Source of the DNA: Parabacteroides timonensis
GTDB lineage: Bacteria > Bacteroidota > Bacteroidia > Bacteroidales > Tannerellaceae
Direction: 5' to 3'
DNA: 64,000 nt
Assembly: GCF_900128505.1 (NCBI RefSeq)
Contig: NZ_LT669941.1
Span: 2,559,807-2,623,806, forward strand
Each line of letters starts with the position of its first letter. The first letter of the stretch is position 1. Of this stretch, positions 23,742 to 32,639 are shown piece by piece. Both the position numbers and the translations under genes were made by a program. The notes under the pieces were generated by a model, which was not told the origin of the DNA, made no database searches, and worked only from the letters and a program-made list of their open reading frames with translations.

Positions 23742-24971
23742 TCAAACCTGTACCGGCACCACAAAATAACAATTTCCATACGCCCGATGCTTGGGTACAA
23801 ATCCCATCCCTGAAAGTTTGAAGCTCAGTTGCTTTGCCGTTATTCCCCGCAAAGCGGACGGATTGAAACGGTGCATAAAAGCAAATATCTCCGAAGCTGT
23901 CATCCAATGGCCTTTCTCGCCTGGCGAAGGCTGATGAAAACAAGCACGGAATACATCTTCCAAAGGCGACTGACAATAATACCGTTTATTACGACGCTGC
24001 AAAACAGCCTCTTCCTCCGATGTCAAAAAATCAGGTTCACCTGCCAGATGCTCCGATTTGAGTTGCGCATATAACTGTTCATACTCTATCGGTTCAGTGG
24101 AAATAGGAGAATCTACCTCTACACAAAGGAAACGACGGCTTCCTGTTGCATCGGTCAGGAACTGGCGGGAATTAGTTGTACCGATAAAGGAGGCCAAACG
24201 CGCTTCGTTCACCCACCCCAATCGTTTTCCCCGGTAGATAGGAACAGAGAGCATCTGCAACAGATTTTTCAAACTTGCTTGTTGCTTCTCTCCAATACGG
24301 TCGAACTCGTCCAGATTAATGAGTCCCGCTTTTACCAGTTTACGTTCCGGATTAGCACCAGACGTCAATGGCAGGTTATCCAGGTAGTAATTCTTCAATG
24401 TATCAGGAAGCAACTGCCGGCAAAAAGTACTTTTCCCATAGCCCTGTACCGCACTGATCAGAACAGGTGTCAATACATTGGCATGCGACCGCTCGCATCC
24501 CATCCACTGCGAAACCATTGCCCTGAGCCAACAACGCCCCCCTTTCAACCACATCTCTTCTGCAGAGATACGAAGTAGCAAAGGCGTTACCCGATCCACT
24601 CCATCCCATCCCGGCAATTCATCCATATACAGGTGAAACGGATTATACGACTGCACTTTATCGGAAAGAATCATCATCTGTACATCGCCCCGAAAAAAAG
24701 AGATGCCTTTTAGGCGAGCATCCACAATCATCCCATTAATCGCCCGTTCGTCCACAGGAAGGAAAGGTTGACCGACAGCACCTTTTCTCCGATATTCGGT
24801 CGTACCGTCCAACAGGTTGTAACGAAAGTCAAAACGTTCGTTCAGAAAACTACGCAGATCCTTCGTCATTCCCACAATCCAGCGAGACTTGGGTGAACGT
24901 GAATCCGCATGGGAAACAGACAGGAAACGTCGAACAGCCTGCTTCATCCGGTTAATCAACTTGTAAATCAT
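23742..24971 (-). CDS. VapE/VirE-type P-loop ATPase (DUF3874-like C-terminus)
   Basis: 409 residues. The VirE-family helicase core is clear: YNPFHLYMDELPGWDGVDRV, Walker A VQGYGKST (175-182), Walker B LINLDEFDRIG, RRFLCVEVD. The C-terminal 100 residues hold a winged-helix-like part (MTASEIFAFMHRFNPSALRG). This is the superfamily-3-like ATPase that follows a primase in phages and islands, but the primase part is missing here. It is divergent from the HU-like gene, with a repeat array between. Such pairs recur in Bacteroides genomes without a known function. Confidence 0.82.
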   Translation of the reverse strand: MIYKLINRMKQAVRRFLSVSHADSRSPKSRWIVGMTKDLRSFLNERFDFRYNLLDGTTEYRRKGAVGQPFLPVDERAINGMIVDARLKGISFFRGDVQMMILSDKVQSYNPFHLYMDELPGWDGVDRVTPLLLRISAEEMWLKGGRCWLRAMVSQWMGCERSHANVLTPVLISAVQGYGKSTFCRQLLPDTLKNYYLDNLPLTSGANPERKLVKAGLINLDEFDRIGEKQQASLKNLLQMLSVPIYRGKRLGWVNEARLASFIGTTNSRQFLTDATGSRRFLCVEVDSPISTEPIEYEQLYAQLKSEHLAGEPDFLTSEEEAVLQRRNKRYYCQSPLEDVFRACFHQPSPGEKGHWMTASEIFAFMHRFNPSALRGITAKQLSFKLSGMGFVPKHRAYGNCYFVVPVQV

Positions 24972-25006
24972 ATCAGTAAATTTTAGATGTTAATAAGAAG
25001 GATGTA

Positions 25007-25039
25007 CAAATATATACGTATAGACACCCGTTTTACAAA
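25007..25039 (-). promoter_or_regulatory. Promoter of the VapE-like gene
   Basis: On the minus strand TTTG (25036-25039) and TATATTTG (25007-25014) are 21 bases apart, an excellent Bacteroidetes -33/-7 pair, 35 bases upstream of the start codon. Confidence 0.7.
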
Positions 25040-25145
25040 TATAGAATCGCTTGTTTTTCAACAATATGATCTAATAAAAAAGATAGCAGAAAGTATTGTT
25101 TTACTGCTATATTACTAGTATTTTTGTAAGGAGTTCTTTCTTGAA

Positions 25146-25227
25146 TCACAATATGAGCAATAGCTACGTCACATTATGTGATGAAGCTACTTCACAACAT
25201 GTGACAAAAGTTCGTCATAGTATATGA
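25146..25227. repeat. Four palindromic 13-mers at an exact 23-bp period (iteron-like array)
   Basis: TCACAATATGAGC (25146), TCACATTATGTGA (25169), TCACAACATGTGA (25192) and TCATAGTATATGA (25215) are spaced exactly 23 bp. The two central copies are near-perfect palindromes and the outer ones degenerate. Some linker bases are also shared (AGCTAC in the first two). The array lies between the divergent VapE-like and HU-like genes, about 80 bases before the HU-like start. It could be a multi-site operator or a replication-type iteron set. Confidence 0.7.
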
Positions 25228-25307
25228 TTCAAAAAACAACTCACCAGTTAAGTATTAGTAATAAAGCAGGAAAACATTAGTTTGTTTCCACCTAACCAAC
25301 AGATCCC

Positions 25308-25946
25308 ATGAGTGCACTTTATGACTTCTTCCCTACTCCCCAGCCTAAAGGTTCCAACAAAACGAGATATCATGCACGACTTATTATAAAATCACGGATA
25401 ACCACCGAGATGATGATCGAACAGATAGCCGATCGGTGTAGCCTGTCGACCGGTGACCTGGCAGCTGCTTTTGTTGAATTTGCACATACACTGGAACGTG
25501 AAATACGCAAAGGGAACAGCGTACAACTAAAAGGGGTAGGCACATTCCGCGGCAGCGCCAAATCGCCGGCCGTACGTTCGCCCAAAGAAATACGAGCCGA
25601 AAATATCCACTTCGGAGGAATCGTTTTTACTCCGGACAAAGCGTTGGAAGATTCACTCAAAGGAATGCCTTTTCAAAGGGTAGCACATACCCATCGCTCT
25701 AAGACAATCAGCGAGATCGAGATCGACGGTAAGCTGGCCGATTATTTTCAGGATCATGCTTACATCACGACGATAGACATGTGTGTTCTATGCGGACTAC
25801 GGAAATCGACAGCCCTGCGCAGACTACAAACACGTGTAAAAGAAGGACGCCTCACACATCCGGGATACAGCAAAGCTCCCTTTTACTATCCTGTACCTGG
25901 ATATTTCCGGGTAAGCCGGCATACCGAACGGGGAACTTCAGTATAA
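25308..25946 (+). CDS. HU-like DNA-binding protein with C-terminal extension
   Basis: 212 residues. Residues about 20-115 follow the bacterial HU/IHF fold as found in the long Bacteroidetes HU-related family: TTEMMIEQIADRCSLSTGDL, LEREIRKGNSVQLKGVGTF, then RSPKEIRAENIHFGGIVFTP. A second domain (about 125-212) looks like an HTH (MCVLCGLRKSTALRRLQTRV). It is divergent from the VapE-like gene and faces the 23-bp repeat array, which makes it a candidate binder of that array, without proof. No signal peptide. Confidence 0.82.
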   Translation: MSALYDFFPTPQPKGSNKTRYHARLIIKSRITTEMMIEQIADRCSLSTGDLAAAFVEFAHTLEREIRKGNSVQLKGVGTFRGSAKSPAVRSPKEIRAENIHFGGIVFTPDKALEDSLKGMPFQRVAHTHRSKTISEIEIDGKLADYFQDHAYITTIDMCVLCGLRKSTALRRLQTRVKEGRLTHPGYSKAPFYYPVPGYFRVSRHTERGTSV

Positions 25947-26045
25947 CAAGCTAAACAACAAATCTATATCTCCAAATAATGATTTATGAAGATATAGAAA
26001 AAAATATATAAACACAGTAAAAACAGATTATAATAAATAACAATC

Positions 26046-26774
26046 ATGGCAGATAACTATCTGGAAAAGAAATACGAAGAATACCAATCCAGAAAAAAAG
26101 CCGGAATAAAAACCGGCTACGGTATAAAAAAGAAAAATACGCTCCACAAAACCAGAAGAGTTTTTGTAACGGATGGAACCGGAGAGCTCGGCAAAGTGAT
26201 AGTAAAATCATTCCGCATGGCAGGTAACCGGGTCGCTTTTTGCAGCACGGATGAAGAAGCCGGCCAATTAATGGCTGAAAAGACCGGCACAACTTTCCAT
26301 CATGCAAATATCAACGACAAGATCTCCCTGGATAACTGCCTGCGACATATCCTGGAGGATTGGGGTGACCTGGATATACTAATCAATACTGGCGCCTGTC
26401 AAACAAATCCGATCACGGAAACCAGCATGGAAGATTTCGAACAACTTCTTTCCGCCAATCTATTATCAGCCTTCGTCACGTCACGCCGCCTGGCCTTACA
26501 TCGCCGCTCGCAAAGCGAAGCGAATCCGTACGGAAGAATTATAAATCTGTCGGAAACCAATGTCACAACCGGAGGCATCCTTTCATTAACATCCACCCTG
26601 GCCGCTTCACTCGCGGAATGGCATATAACAGTCAATTCCGTTACTGCTGCCGGGATACCGGAATTTGCAGAAGATGTAGCCCGTATGTGTCTGTTCCTCT
26701 GTCAGGAACAAAATGAATCGATTAATGGAGAAAACATAACAATTGGCGGAGGTCTATCGAAAAGAATATATTGA
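26046..26774 (+). CDS. SDR-fold protein lacking the catalytic Tyr-Lys pair
   Basis: 242 residues. A basic N-terminal tail (1-35) precedes a Rossmann fold: RVFVTDGTGELGKVIVKSF (glycine motif), NINDKISLDNCL, DLDILINTGA (in place of NNAG), and a C-terminal ENITIGGGLS typical of classical short-chain dehydrogenases. The usual YxxxK active site is replaced by a segment around ILSLTSTLAASLAEWHITVNS with no suitable Tyr or Lys. It is therefore probably not an ordinary oxidoreductase and may bind a nucleotide cofactor for another role. Confidence 0.75.
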   Translation: MADNYLEKKYEEYQSRKKAGIKTGYGIKKKNTLHKTRRVFVTDGTGELGKVIVKSFRMAGNRVAFCSTDEEAGQLMAEKTGTTFHHANINDKISLDNCLRHILEDWGDLDILINTGACQTNPITETSMEDFEQLLSANLLSAFVTSRRLALHRRSQSEANPYGRIINLSETNVTTGGILSLTSTLAASLAEWHITVNSVTAAGIPEFAEDVARMCLFLCQEQNESINGENITIGGGLSKRIY

Positions 26775-26832
26775 ATTGATTATCTTTATACCCAAATAAA
26801 AGAGACCTATCATAAACTAAAAGAAAAAGAAT

Positions 26833-27504
26833 ATGAAAATTAAAACACTAATAGCATTCCTACTGATCGGCGGTTCACTCTTCTTCAGCAGTTGCGGAAG
26901 CTACCAGAGCAACAAAAATGCCATCCAGAGAATAGAAAAAGGGATGAGCAAAAGGGAAATAACCAACCTGCTCGGTAACCCGGACTACCGCCGTTTCGAC
27001 CATGAATATGAACAATGGGAATTCAGAAAGACAGACATACTTGGAACCACCATTATTTTAGTTGATTTCCAGAACGACAGGGTGACAAACATGGATTCAT
27101 TCAGCGGAGACGCAGACCAGACTCCGGTTCCTCCCGTTACTGTCTATCCACCGAATGATATTGAATACGACAGGCCCCGCCCTCCTTACAACAATCATGT
27201 ACGGCCCGGCAGGATAATAAACGACAGAGACTTTCAGCAACTATACAATACAGTCAAATCGAAACCGTTTAAAGACGATCAGCTGGAATTGCTATCCATA
27301 GGGGTTGCCGACCGGTATTTCTCCTGTCAGCAATGCATAAGGTTGATGTCTATCTATACATTCGACGATGACAAACTGAATGTATTGGATATCGTAGCTC
27401 CCCGGATAGCCGATCCGGAAAACTATGAGGATATTGTACGTTCACTAAGCTTCCTGTCAAGCCAGGATAAAGTACGCAAAATGTTTTCTGGATCACGGAG
27501 ATAA
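26833..27504 (+). CDS. Lipoprotein with SmpA-like and DUF4476 domains
   Basis: 223 residues. A lipoprotein signal ends in FFSSCGS (lipobox Cys at about 21). Residues about 30-90 resemble the BamE/SmpA fold (IQRIEKGMSKREITNLLGNPDYRR, then YEQWEFRK). After a proline-rich linker (about 97-125) comes a DUF4476-type domain with FQQLYNTVKSKPFKDDQLEL and FDDDKLNVLDIVAPRI. It is probably anchored in the outer membrane or periplasm. It precedes the pseudouridine synthase gene by 2 bases and is likely cotranscribed. Exact role unknown. Confidence 0.78.
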   Translation: MKIKTLIAFLLIGGSLFFSSCGSYQSNKNAIQRIEKGMSKREITNLLGNPDYRRFDHEYEQWEFRKTDILGTTIILVDFQNDRVTNMDSFSGDADQTPVPPVTVYPPNDIEYDRPRPPYNNHVRPGRIINDRDFQQLYNTVKSKPFKDDQLELLSIGVADRYFSCQQCIRLMSIYTFDDDKLNVLDIVAPRIADPENYEDIVRSLSFLSSQDKVRKMFSGSRR

Positions 27505-27506
27505 AA

Positions 27507-29132
27507 ATGGATAAGTTTCATTTTTTCAGTCATCCAATATCCCACATACCACTACCGGAACAATTTACATTTCCGTTTCATTATACCCCTCATCCCTTGT
27601 CGGTAGTGGCAGCAGAAGAGGTGCAGGCTTATCTTTTGTCAAGAAAAGACTGGGAGAGCGACTTGCAACAAGGGAAAATGTTCGGTGTACTGATCGTACA
27701 GACTGCGACAGGAGAACTGGGTTTCCTGGCCGCATTCTCCGGTATACTGGCAGGCAAAAACCTGCACAGCTATTTCGTTCCTCCGATCTACGACCTGCAA
27801 CAACCACAAGGTTTCTTCCGGATCGAAGAAGACCAGATCTCCGCAATCAACGCCCGGATCAGGCTGCTTCAGACAGATAAGGAATATACCGCCTGCAAGG
27901 AGCAACTGGCGGAAACAAGCCGTCAGGCCGAACAAAGCCTCAGCGAAGCAAAAGAGCAACTGAAAGTCGCTCAAAAAAATCGCGAAATCAAACGGCAGGC
28001 TAATCCGGATGCGGCAGAACTGGCTGCCATGGTTCGCGAAAGCCAGTTTCAGAAAGCGGAACTAAAGCGGTTAAAGCAGCAATGGAACGAACGAATTGAG
28101 ACTTTACAATCCGAAGTAAAAACATTCGAAGCAACGATCGAGCAACTGAAAGCTGAACGCAAGACGCGCTCGGCCGCCTTACAACAACAGCTGTTCGAAC
28201 AGTTCCGGATACTGAATGCTAAAGGAGATGTAAAAGATCTATGTGAACTATTCAATGAAACGGAACAAAAAACACCTCCTGCCGGAGCAGGAGAATGCGC
28301 TGCTCCCAAACTCCTGCAATACGCTTACCTGCACCAGTTGAAGCCACTTGCTATGGCCGAATTCTGGTGGGGTGATTCCCCGAAGATGGAAATCCGCCGT
28401 CACGGTTATTATTATCCGGCGTGTAAAGGAAAATGCGAGCCAATATTAAAACACATGTTGCAGGGATTGAATGTAGAAGCAAACCCGCTCTCTGTAAACA
28501 AGCACAAAGAGGCTGAACCGGAAATCTTACTGGAAGACGAATGGCTATTGGTAATCAATAAACCGACCGGGATGTTATCTGTCCCCGGAAAAATGGATAC
28601 AGAATCTGTTTATCAGTGGCTAACCATCCGTTATCCGGATGCAACAGGCCCGATGATCGTGCACCGGTTGGATATGGCGACTTCCGGCCTGCTTCTTATA
28701 GCAAAAACAAAAGCTATCCACCAGAATTTACAGGCACAATTCAAAAACCGCACGGTAAAGAAACGGTATATCGCCTTACTGGACGGACCGGTCGCGTCCG
28801 ACCAGGGAACCATCGACCTTCCGTTATGCCTGGATCCGGAGGATCGTCCCCGTCAGATTGTAAACGAAGAATACGGAAAGCCTGCTATAACAAACTACCA
28901 GGTTCTGGAACGTAACCTCCATTATACACGTATCGCTTTCTATCCCCTCACCGGCCGGACACACCAACTACGTGTACACGCCGCTCATCCAAAAGGTTTG
29001 AACGCTCCCATTATCGGTGATGAATTATATGGAAAAAAGGACGATCGGCTGTATTTGCATGCCGAATACCTGGAATTCAGGCATCCTATTACAGGAGAAG
29101 TAGTTTGCGTGGAAAAAAAGGCTGATTTTTAG
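27507..29132 (+). CDS. RluA-family pseudouridine synthase with long N-terminal extension
   Basis: 541 residues, about twice a minimal RluA enzyme. The first 320 residues include a coiled coil (about 125-235, rich in Glu, Lys and Gln) and a conserved block ending in FWWGDSPKMEIRRHGYYYPA. The synthase domain follows, with VINKPTGMLSVPG, IVHRLD389MATSGLLLIAKT (catalytic Asp) and GRTHQLRVHAAHP. It should convert uridine to pseudouridine in RNA, with an rRNA or tRNA target not defined by sequence. No N-terminal S4 domain is visible. Confidence 0.88.
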   Translation: MDKFHFFSHPISHIPLPEQFTFPFHYTPHPLSVVAAEEVQAYLLSRKDWESDLQQGKMFGVLIVQTATGELGFLAAFSGILAGKNLHSYFVPPIYDLQQPQGFFRIEEDQISAINARIRLLQTDKEYTACKEQLAETSRQAEQSLSEAKEQLKVAQKNREIKRQANPDAAELAAMVRESQFQKAELKRLKQQWNERIETLQSEVKTFEATIEQLKAERKTRSAALQQQLFEQFRILNAKGDVKDLCELFNETEQKTPPAGAGECAAPKLLQYAYLHQLKPLAMAEFWWGDSPKMEIRRHGYYYPACKGKCEPILKHMLQGLNVEANPLSVNKHKEAEPEILLEDEWLLVINKPTGMLSVPGKMDTESVYQWLTIRYPDATGPMIVHRLDMATSGLLLIAKTKAIHQNLQAQFKNRTVKKRYIALLDGPVASDQGTIDLPLCLDPEDRPRQIVNEEYGKPAITNYQVLERNLHYTRIAFYPLTGRTHQLRVHAAHPKGLNAPIIGDELYGKKDDRLYLHAEYLEFRHPITGEVVCVEKKADF

Positions 29133-29171
29133 TGAACAATAAAACTCTATGTATATCAAACAGACTGAAGT

Positions 29172-30095
29172 ATGGTAAAAAAACAAACAAAATACGAATT
29201 GGCTACCGAAGCGGATTACGATGAACTGCTGCAGGTTTGGGAAGCCTCCGTTCGTAGCTCTCATCATTTCCTGACCGAAAAGGATATACAATATTATAAG
29301 CCCCTGATACGGAACGAGTATTTCCGGGCTGTCGAACTTTACCTGATAAGAGATGAACAAAACGGACATATTGCAGCGTTCATGGGACTGAGCGACGAGT
29401 TGATCGAAATGCTTTTCGTTCATCCTTCACAACAGGGCAAAGGTTATGGTAGGTTGTTTATAGAATATGCCCTCCGGGAAAAGAATATCCGGAAAGTAGA
29501 TGTTAACGAGCAAAACGAGCAGGCATTAGATTTCTACCTGAGCAGAGGTTTCGAGGTGGTCTCACGGGATGCCACAGACGGCCAGGGAAAACCATATCCG
29601 ATCCTTCATCTACAAATGAAACTGATCCGGATAAGAAAAGCTGATGCAGAAGACCTGGCAACACTACACCAGGTATTCGAAAAAAGTGTACGTAACACCT
29701 GCTGCAAGGATTATTCCCCGGAGCAGATCGATGCATGGATAAACCGTGCCGACTCGGCCCGTTGGCAAGAACTCTTTCATAGCGAACTGCATTTCTTCCT
29801 TGCCGAAGATACCGAAACCTTCCAGACAGCAGGTTTCACCTCCGTCGATACACAAGGCTATCTGCATAGCATGTTTGTTCATCCCCGATTCCAGAAAAAA
29901 GGGATAGCCACTTTATTATTACGAACAGCAGAGATGTTTGCCTGTCATCACCAGGCTCCGTCTTTATTTGCAGAGGTAAGCCTGACGGCACGGCCATTCT
30001 TCGAAAGACAGGGGTTTGTCGTGGAGAAACAGCAAACCGTCACGGTCAGCCATGTCGATATGACCAACTTTGCGATGCGAAAACAACTGCCTTAA
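29172..30095 (+). CDS. Protein with two GNAT acetyltransferase domains
   Basis: 307 residues. Two GNAT folds are fused. The first (about 1-148) has motif A IEMLFVHPSQQGKGYGRLFIEYA, broken as VHPSQQGKGYGRL, and ends DFYLSRGFEVVSR. The second (about 152-307) has MFVHPRFQKKGIATLLLRTAE and ARPFFERQGFVVEKQQT. Both keep the acetyl-CoA-binding Q/R-x-x-G-x-G/A signature, so both may be active. The substrate is unknown. A terminator lies just after the stop. Confidence 0.85.
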   Translation: MVKKQTKYELATEADYDELLQVWEASVRSSHHFLTEKDIQYYKPLIRNEYFRAVELYLIRDEQNGHIAAFMGLSDELIEMLFVHPSQQGKGYGRLFIEYALREKNIRKVDVNEQNEQALDFYLSRGFEVVSRDATDGQGKPYPILHLQMKLIRIRKADAEDLATLHQVFEKSVRNTCCKDYSPEQIDAWINRADSARWQELFHSELHFFLAEDTETFQTAGFTSVDTQGYLHSMFVHPRFQKKGIATLLLRTAEMFACHHQAPSLFAEVSLTARPFFERQGFVVEKQQTVTVSHVDMTNFAMRKQLP

Positions 30096-30105
30096 CCCCT
30101 ATAAA

Positions 30106-30141
30106 ACAAAAAGCCATCCCTTTAACAGGACGGCTTTTTGT
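30106..30141 (+). terminator. Terminator shared by the GNAT gene and tRNA-His
   Basis: ACAAAAAGCCATCC pairs with GGACGGCTTTTTGT around a short loop (one mismatch). The A-rich and T-rich sides let it act in both directions, for the plus-strand GNAT gene and the minus-strand tRNA-His. Confidence 0.75.
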
Positions 30142-30149
30142 TTCTATCT

Positions 30150-30227
30150 TGGGGTGAACGATGGGACTCGAACCCACGACCCTCGGAACCACAATCCGAT
30201 GCTCTAACCAACTGAGCTACGCTCACC
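30150..30227 (-). tRNA. tRNA-His (GTG)
   Basis: Read on the minus strand, GGTGAGCG pairs with CGTTCACC, which includes the extra G(-1):C73 pair specific to tRNA-His. The anticodon loop is TTGTGGT with anticodon GTG. The T arm has GGTTCGAGTC. CCA is encoded at 30152-30150. Confidence 0.96.
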
Positions 30228-30263
30228 ATTTAGTCTCGTTGAGTATTTCTCTTTAAGACGGTG

Positions 30264-30293
30264 CAAAGATAGATGTTTTTTCTTATTCCGCAA
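30264..30293 (-). promoter_or_regulatory. Promoter of tRNA-His
   Basis: TTG (30291-30293) and TATCTTTG (30264-30271) on the minus strand are separated by 19 bases, matching the Bacteroidetes -33/-7 promoter. The start would be about 30 bases before the tRNA. Confidence 0.7.
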
Positions 30294-30322
30294 GCGTTTC
30301 CAAGAAAAAATATATAAATATT

Positions 30323-31219
30323 TTACTTATAAATCGCTTTCTTCCCGGCTAACAGTGTGTTACGCATTAAGGAAATGATTGTCATAGGTCCTACGCCACC
30401 CGGTACAGGTGTTATATAAGAGCATTTTGGTGCCACTTCATCAAACTTCACATCCCCTGTCAGCTTGTAACCGCTTTTAGTCACGCTACTCGGCATACGG
30501 GTAGTGCCGACATCGACAATAACAGCGCCTTCCTTCACCATATCAGCTTTCAGGAATTCGGGAACACCCAAAGCGACAATGATAATATCGGCACTCAAAC
30601 ACATCTCTTTCAGGTTGTTCGAGCGGCTGTGGCAAACTGTTACCGTACAGTTGCCCGGATAATTTTTCTGCATCATCAGCATAGCCATCGGCTTTCCGAC
30701 AATATTGCTACGTCCCAACACTACGCAATGTTTGCCGCTGGTTTCTATTTCGTAACGTTTCAGCAATTCCAGAATACCTGCCGGTGTGGCAGAAACAAAA
30801 CAAGGAAGACCGATCGACATACGTCCTACATTGATCGGATGGAAACCGTCAACATCTTTACGGTAATCGATCGCCTCAATAATCTTTTGCTCTGAGATAT
30901 GTTTCGGAAGAGGAAGCTGTACAATAAAGCCATCCACATCCGGATCGTTATTCAGTTCGTCAACACGACGAAGCAACTCTTCTTCGGTCACGTCGTCCTC
31001 GTAACGAATCAGTGTCGATTTGAAACCGATCTCTTCACAAGTCTTTACTTTACTGGCCACGTAGGTTTCACTACCTCCATCATGACCCACCAGAATGGCA
31101 GCCAGATGAGGGATCTTACCGCCTGCCGCTTTGATCTGGGCGACTTCTTCTGCCATCTCTTTCTTCATTTGAGCAGAAACAGCTTTTCCGTCCAGTAATT
31201 GATAATGATTGTCTTCCAT
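30323..31219 (-). CDS. folD: Bifunctional methylenetetrahydrofolate dehydrogenase / cyclohydrolase FolD
   Basis: 298 residues. The family motifs are present: KMKTCEEIG-like KVKTCEEIGFKS with the catalytic Lys region YVASKVKTC, VDGFIVQLPLPKHI, DVDGFHPINVGRM, the NADP-binding GRSNIVGKPMA, and TPVPGGVGPMTI. FolD interconverts 5,10-methylene- and 10-formyl-tetrahydrofolate in the cytoplasm. It lies 18 bases after ffh on the same strand and is likely cotranscribed with it. Confidence 0.97.
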   Translation of the reverse strand: MEDNHYQLLDGKAVSAQMKKEMAEEVAQIKAAGGKIPHLAAILVGHDGGSETYVASKVKTCEEIGFKSTLIRYEDDVTEEELLRRVDELNNDPDVDGFIVQLPLPKHISEQKIIEAIDYRKDVDGFHPINVGRMSIGLPCFVSATPAGILELLKRYEIETSGKHCVVLGRSNIVGKPMAMLMMQKNYPGNCTVTVCHSRSNNLKEMCLSADIIIVALGVPEFLKADMVKEGAVIVDVGTTRMPSSVTKSGYKLTGDVKFDEVAPKCSYITPVPGGVGPMTIISLMRNTLLAGKKAIYK

Positions 31220-31237
31220 AATATGTTTCTTTAATGT

Positions 31238-32563
31238 TTATCTTTTCAACGAAGGAAATTTCTTACTTCCCGGTTTAGCAGCAGTAAGCATACGCATCAT
31301 CTTACGGGTTTCGTCAAACTGTTTGATCAGCTTATTCACTTCCTGCACAGTCGTACCGCTACCTTTCGCGATACGCGTACGGCGTGTGCCGTTCAGAATT
31401 GCCGGATTAGTACGTTCGGCCGGAGTCATCGAGTAAATGATCGCTTCGATGCTCTTGAATGCATTATCATCGATATCGATATCCTTCAACGCCTTACCGA
31501 CACCCGGAATCATAGATGCCAACTCTTTCAGGTTACCCATCTTCTTGATCTGTTGGATCTGGGCAATGAAGTCGTTGAAGTCAAACTGATTCTTGGCGAT
31601 CTTCTTCTGCAGACGTTTAGCTTCTTCTTCATCATATTGTTCCTGAGCACGTTCAACCAACGAAACAATATCACCCATACCGAGGATACGGTCGGCCATA
31701 CGTTCGGGGTGGAAGATATCGAGGGCATCCATCTTTTCACCGGTTCCGACAAACTTGATCGGCTTGTCTACCACTGTACGGATAGAAAGAGCGGCACCAC
31801 CACGGGTATCACCATCCAACTTAGTCAGGACAACACCATCGAAGTCCAGGCGTTCGTTAAATTCTTTAGCTGTATTAACGGCGTCCTGTCCGGTCATGGA
31901 GTCTACAACGAACAAGATTTCGTCAGGCTGGATAGCGCTCTTGATTGCAGCGATCTCATTCATCATCTGCTCGTCGATAGCCAGACGACCGGCGGTATCG
32001 ACAATTACCACGTCGTTACCTTTGGCACGAGCTTCGCGGATAGCGTTCATTGCGATCTCTACCGGATTCTTATTTTCCAGTTCCATATAAACAGGTACAC
32101 CTACCTGTTCACCTACAACACGCAACTGTTCGATAGCGGCCGGACGATAAACGTCACAAGCAGCCAATAACGGCTTCTTATTCTTTTTCGTCTTCAGCAG
32201 GTTAGCCAATTTTCCGGAGAAAGTAGTTTTACCCGATCCTTGCAGACCTGACATAAGGATCACTGCAGGCGAACCTTTCAGATCGATATCGATAGCTGTA
32301 CCACCCATCAGGCTGGCCAACTCGTCGTGTACGATCTTCACCATCAACTGACTGGGTTTCACGGAAGTAAGCACATTCTGTCCCAGTGCTTTTTCTTTTA
32401 CCGTATCGGTAAACGATTTGGCTACTTTATAGTTAACGTCGGCATCAAGCAATGCCTTACGCACATCTTTCAGTGTTTCAGCCACATTGATCTCGGTGAT
32501 CTTACCTTCACCTTTCAACAGTTTAAACGACCTGTCTAACCTTTCGCTTAAATTTTCAAACAT
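31238..32563 (-). CDS. ffh: Signal recognition particle protein Ffh (SRP54)
   Basis: 441 residues. The N domain is followed by the GTPase with SGLQGSGKTTFSGKLA (G1), DVYRPAAIEQL, VDTAGRLAID (G3), LTKLDGDTRGGAALS (G4/closing loop) and VGTGEKMDAL. The M domain has GKALKD and the RNA-binding TRRTRIAKGSGTTVQEVN. It binds 4.5S RNA and signal sequences and delivers ribosomes to FtsY. Normal length. A strong -7 element lies 50 bases upstream of its start. Confidence 0.98.
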   Translation of the reverse strand: MFENLSERLDRSFKLLKGEGKITEINVAETLKDVRKALLDADVNYKVAKSFTDTVKEKALGQNVLTSVKPSQLMVKIVHDELASLMGGTAIDIDLKGSPAVILMSGLQGSGKTTFSGKLANLLKTKKNKKPLLAACDVYRPAAIEQLRVVGEQVGVPVYMELENKNPVEIAMNAIREARAKGNDVVIVDTAGRLAIDEQMMNEIAAIKSAIQPDEILFVVDSMTGQDAVNTAKEFNERLDFDGVVLTKLDGDTRGGAALSIRTVVDKPIKFVGTGEKMDALDIFHPERMADRILGMGDIVSLVERAQEQYDEEEAKRLQKKIAKNQFDFNDFIAQIQQIKKMGNLKELASMIPGVGKALKDIDIDDNAFKSIEAIIYSMTPAERTNPAILNGTRRTRIAKGSGTTVQEVNKLIKQFDETRKMMRMLTAAKPGSKKFPSLKR

Positions 32564-32612
32564 AATTCGTATGTATATTTATTTTCTTTCTAATTTCTAA
32601 TGTAATAGGGTG

Positions 32613-32620
32613 CAAAGGTA
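32613..32620 (-). promoter_or_regulatory. Promoter -7 element of ffh-folD
   Basis: TACCTTTG followed by C on the minus strand is the strong form of TAnnTTTG. The transcript would begin about 40 bases before ffh. Confidence 0.6.
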
Positions 32621-32639
32621 AGAAAAAGGATGTAATCCT

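Noticed and set aside
25146..25227. CRISPR array or CRP sites
   Set aside because: The 23-bp period leaves no room for spacers, and TGTGA/TCACA halves are not at the CRP N6 spacing.
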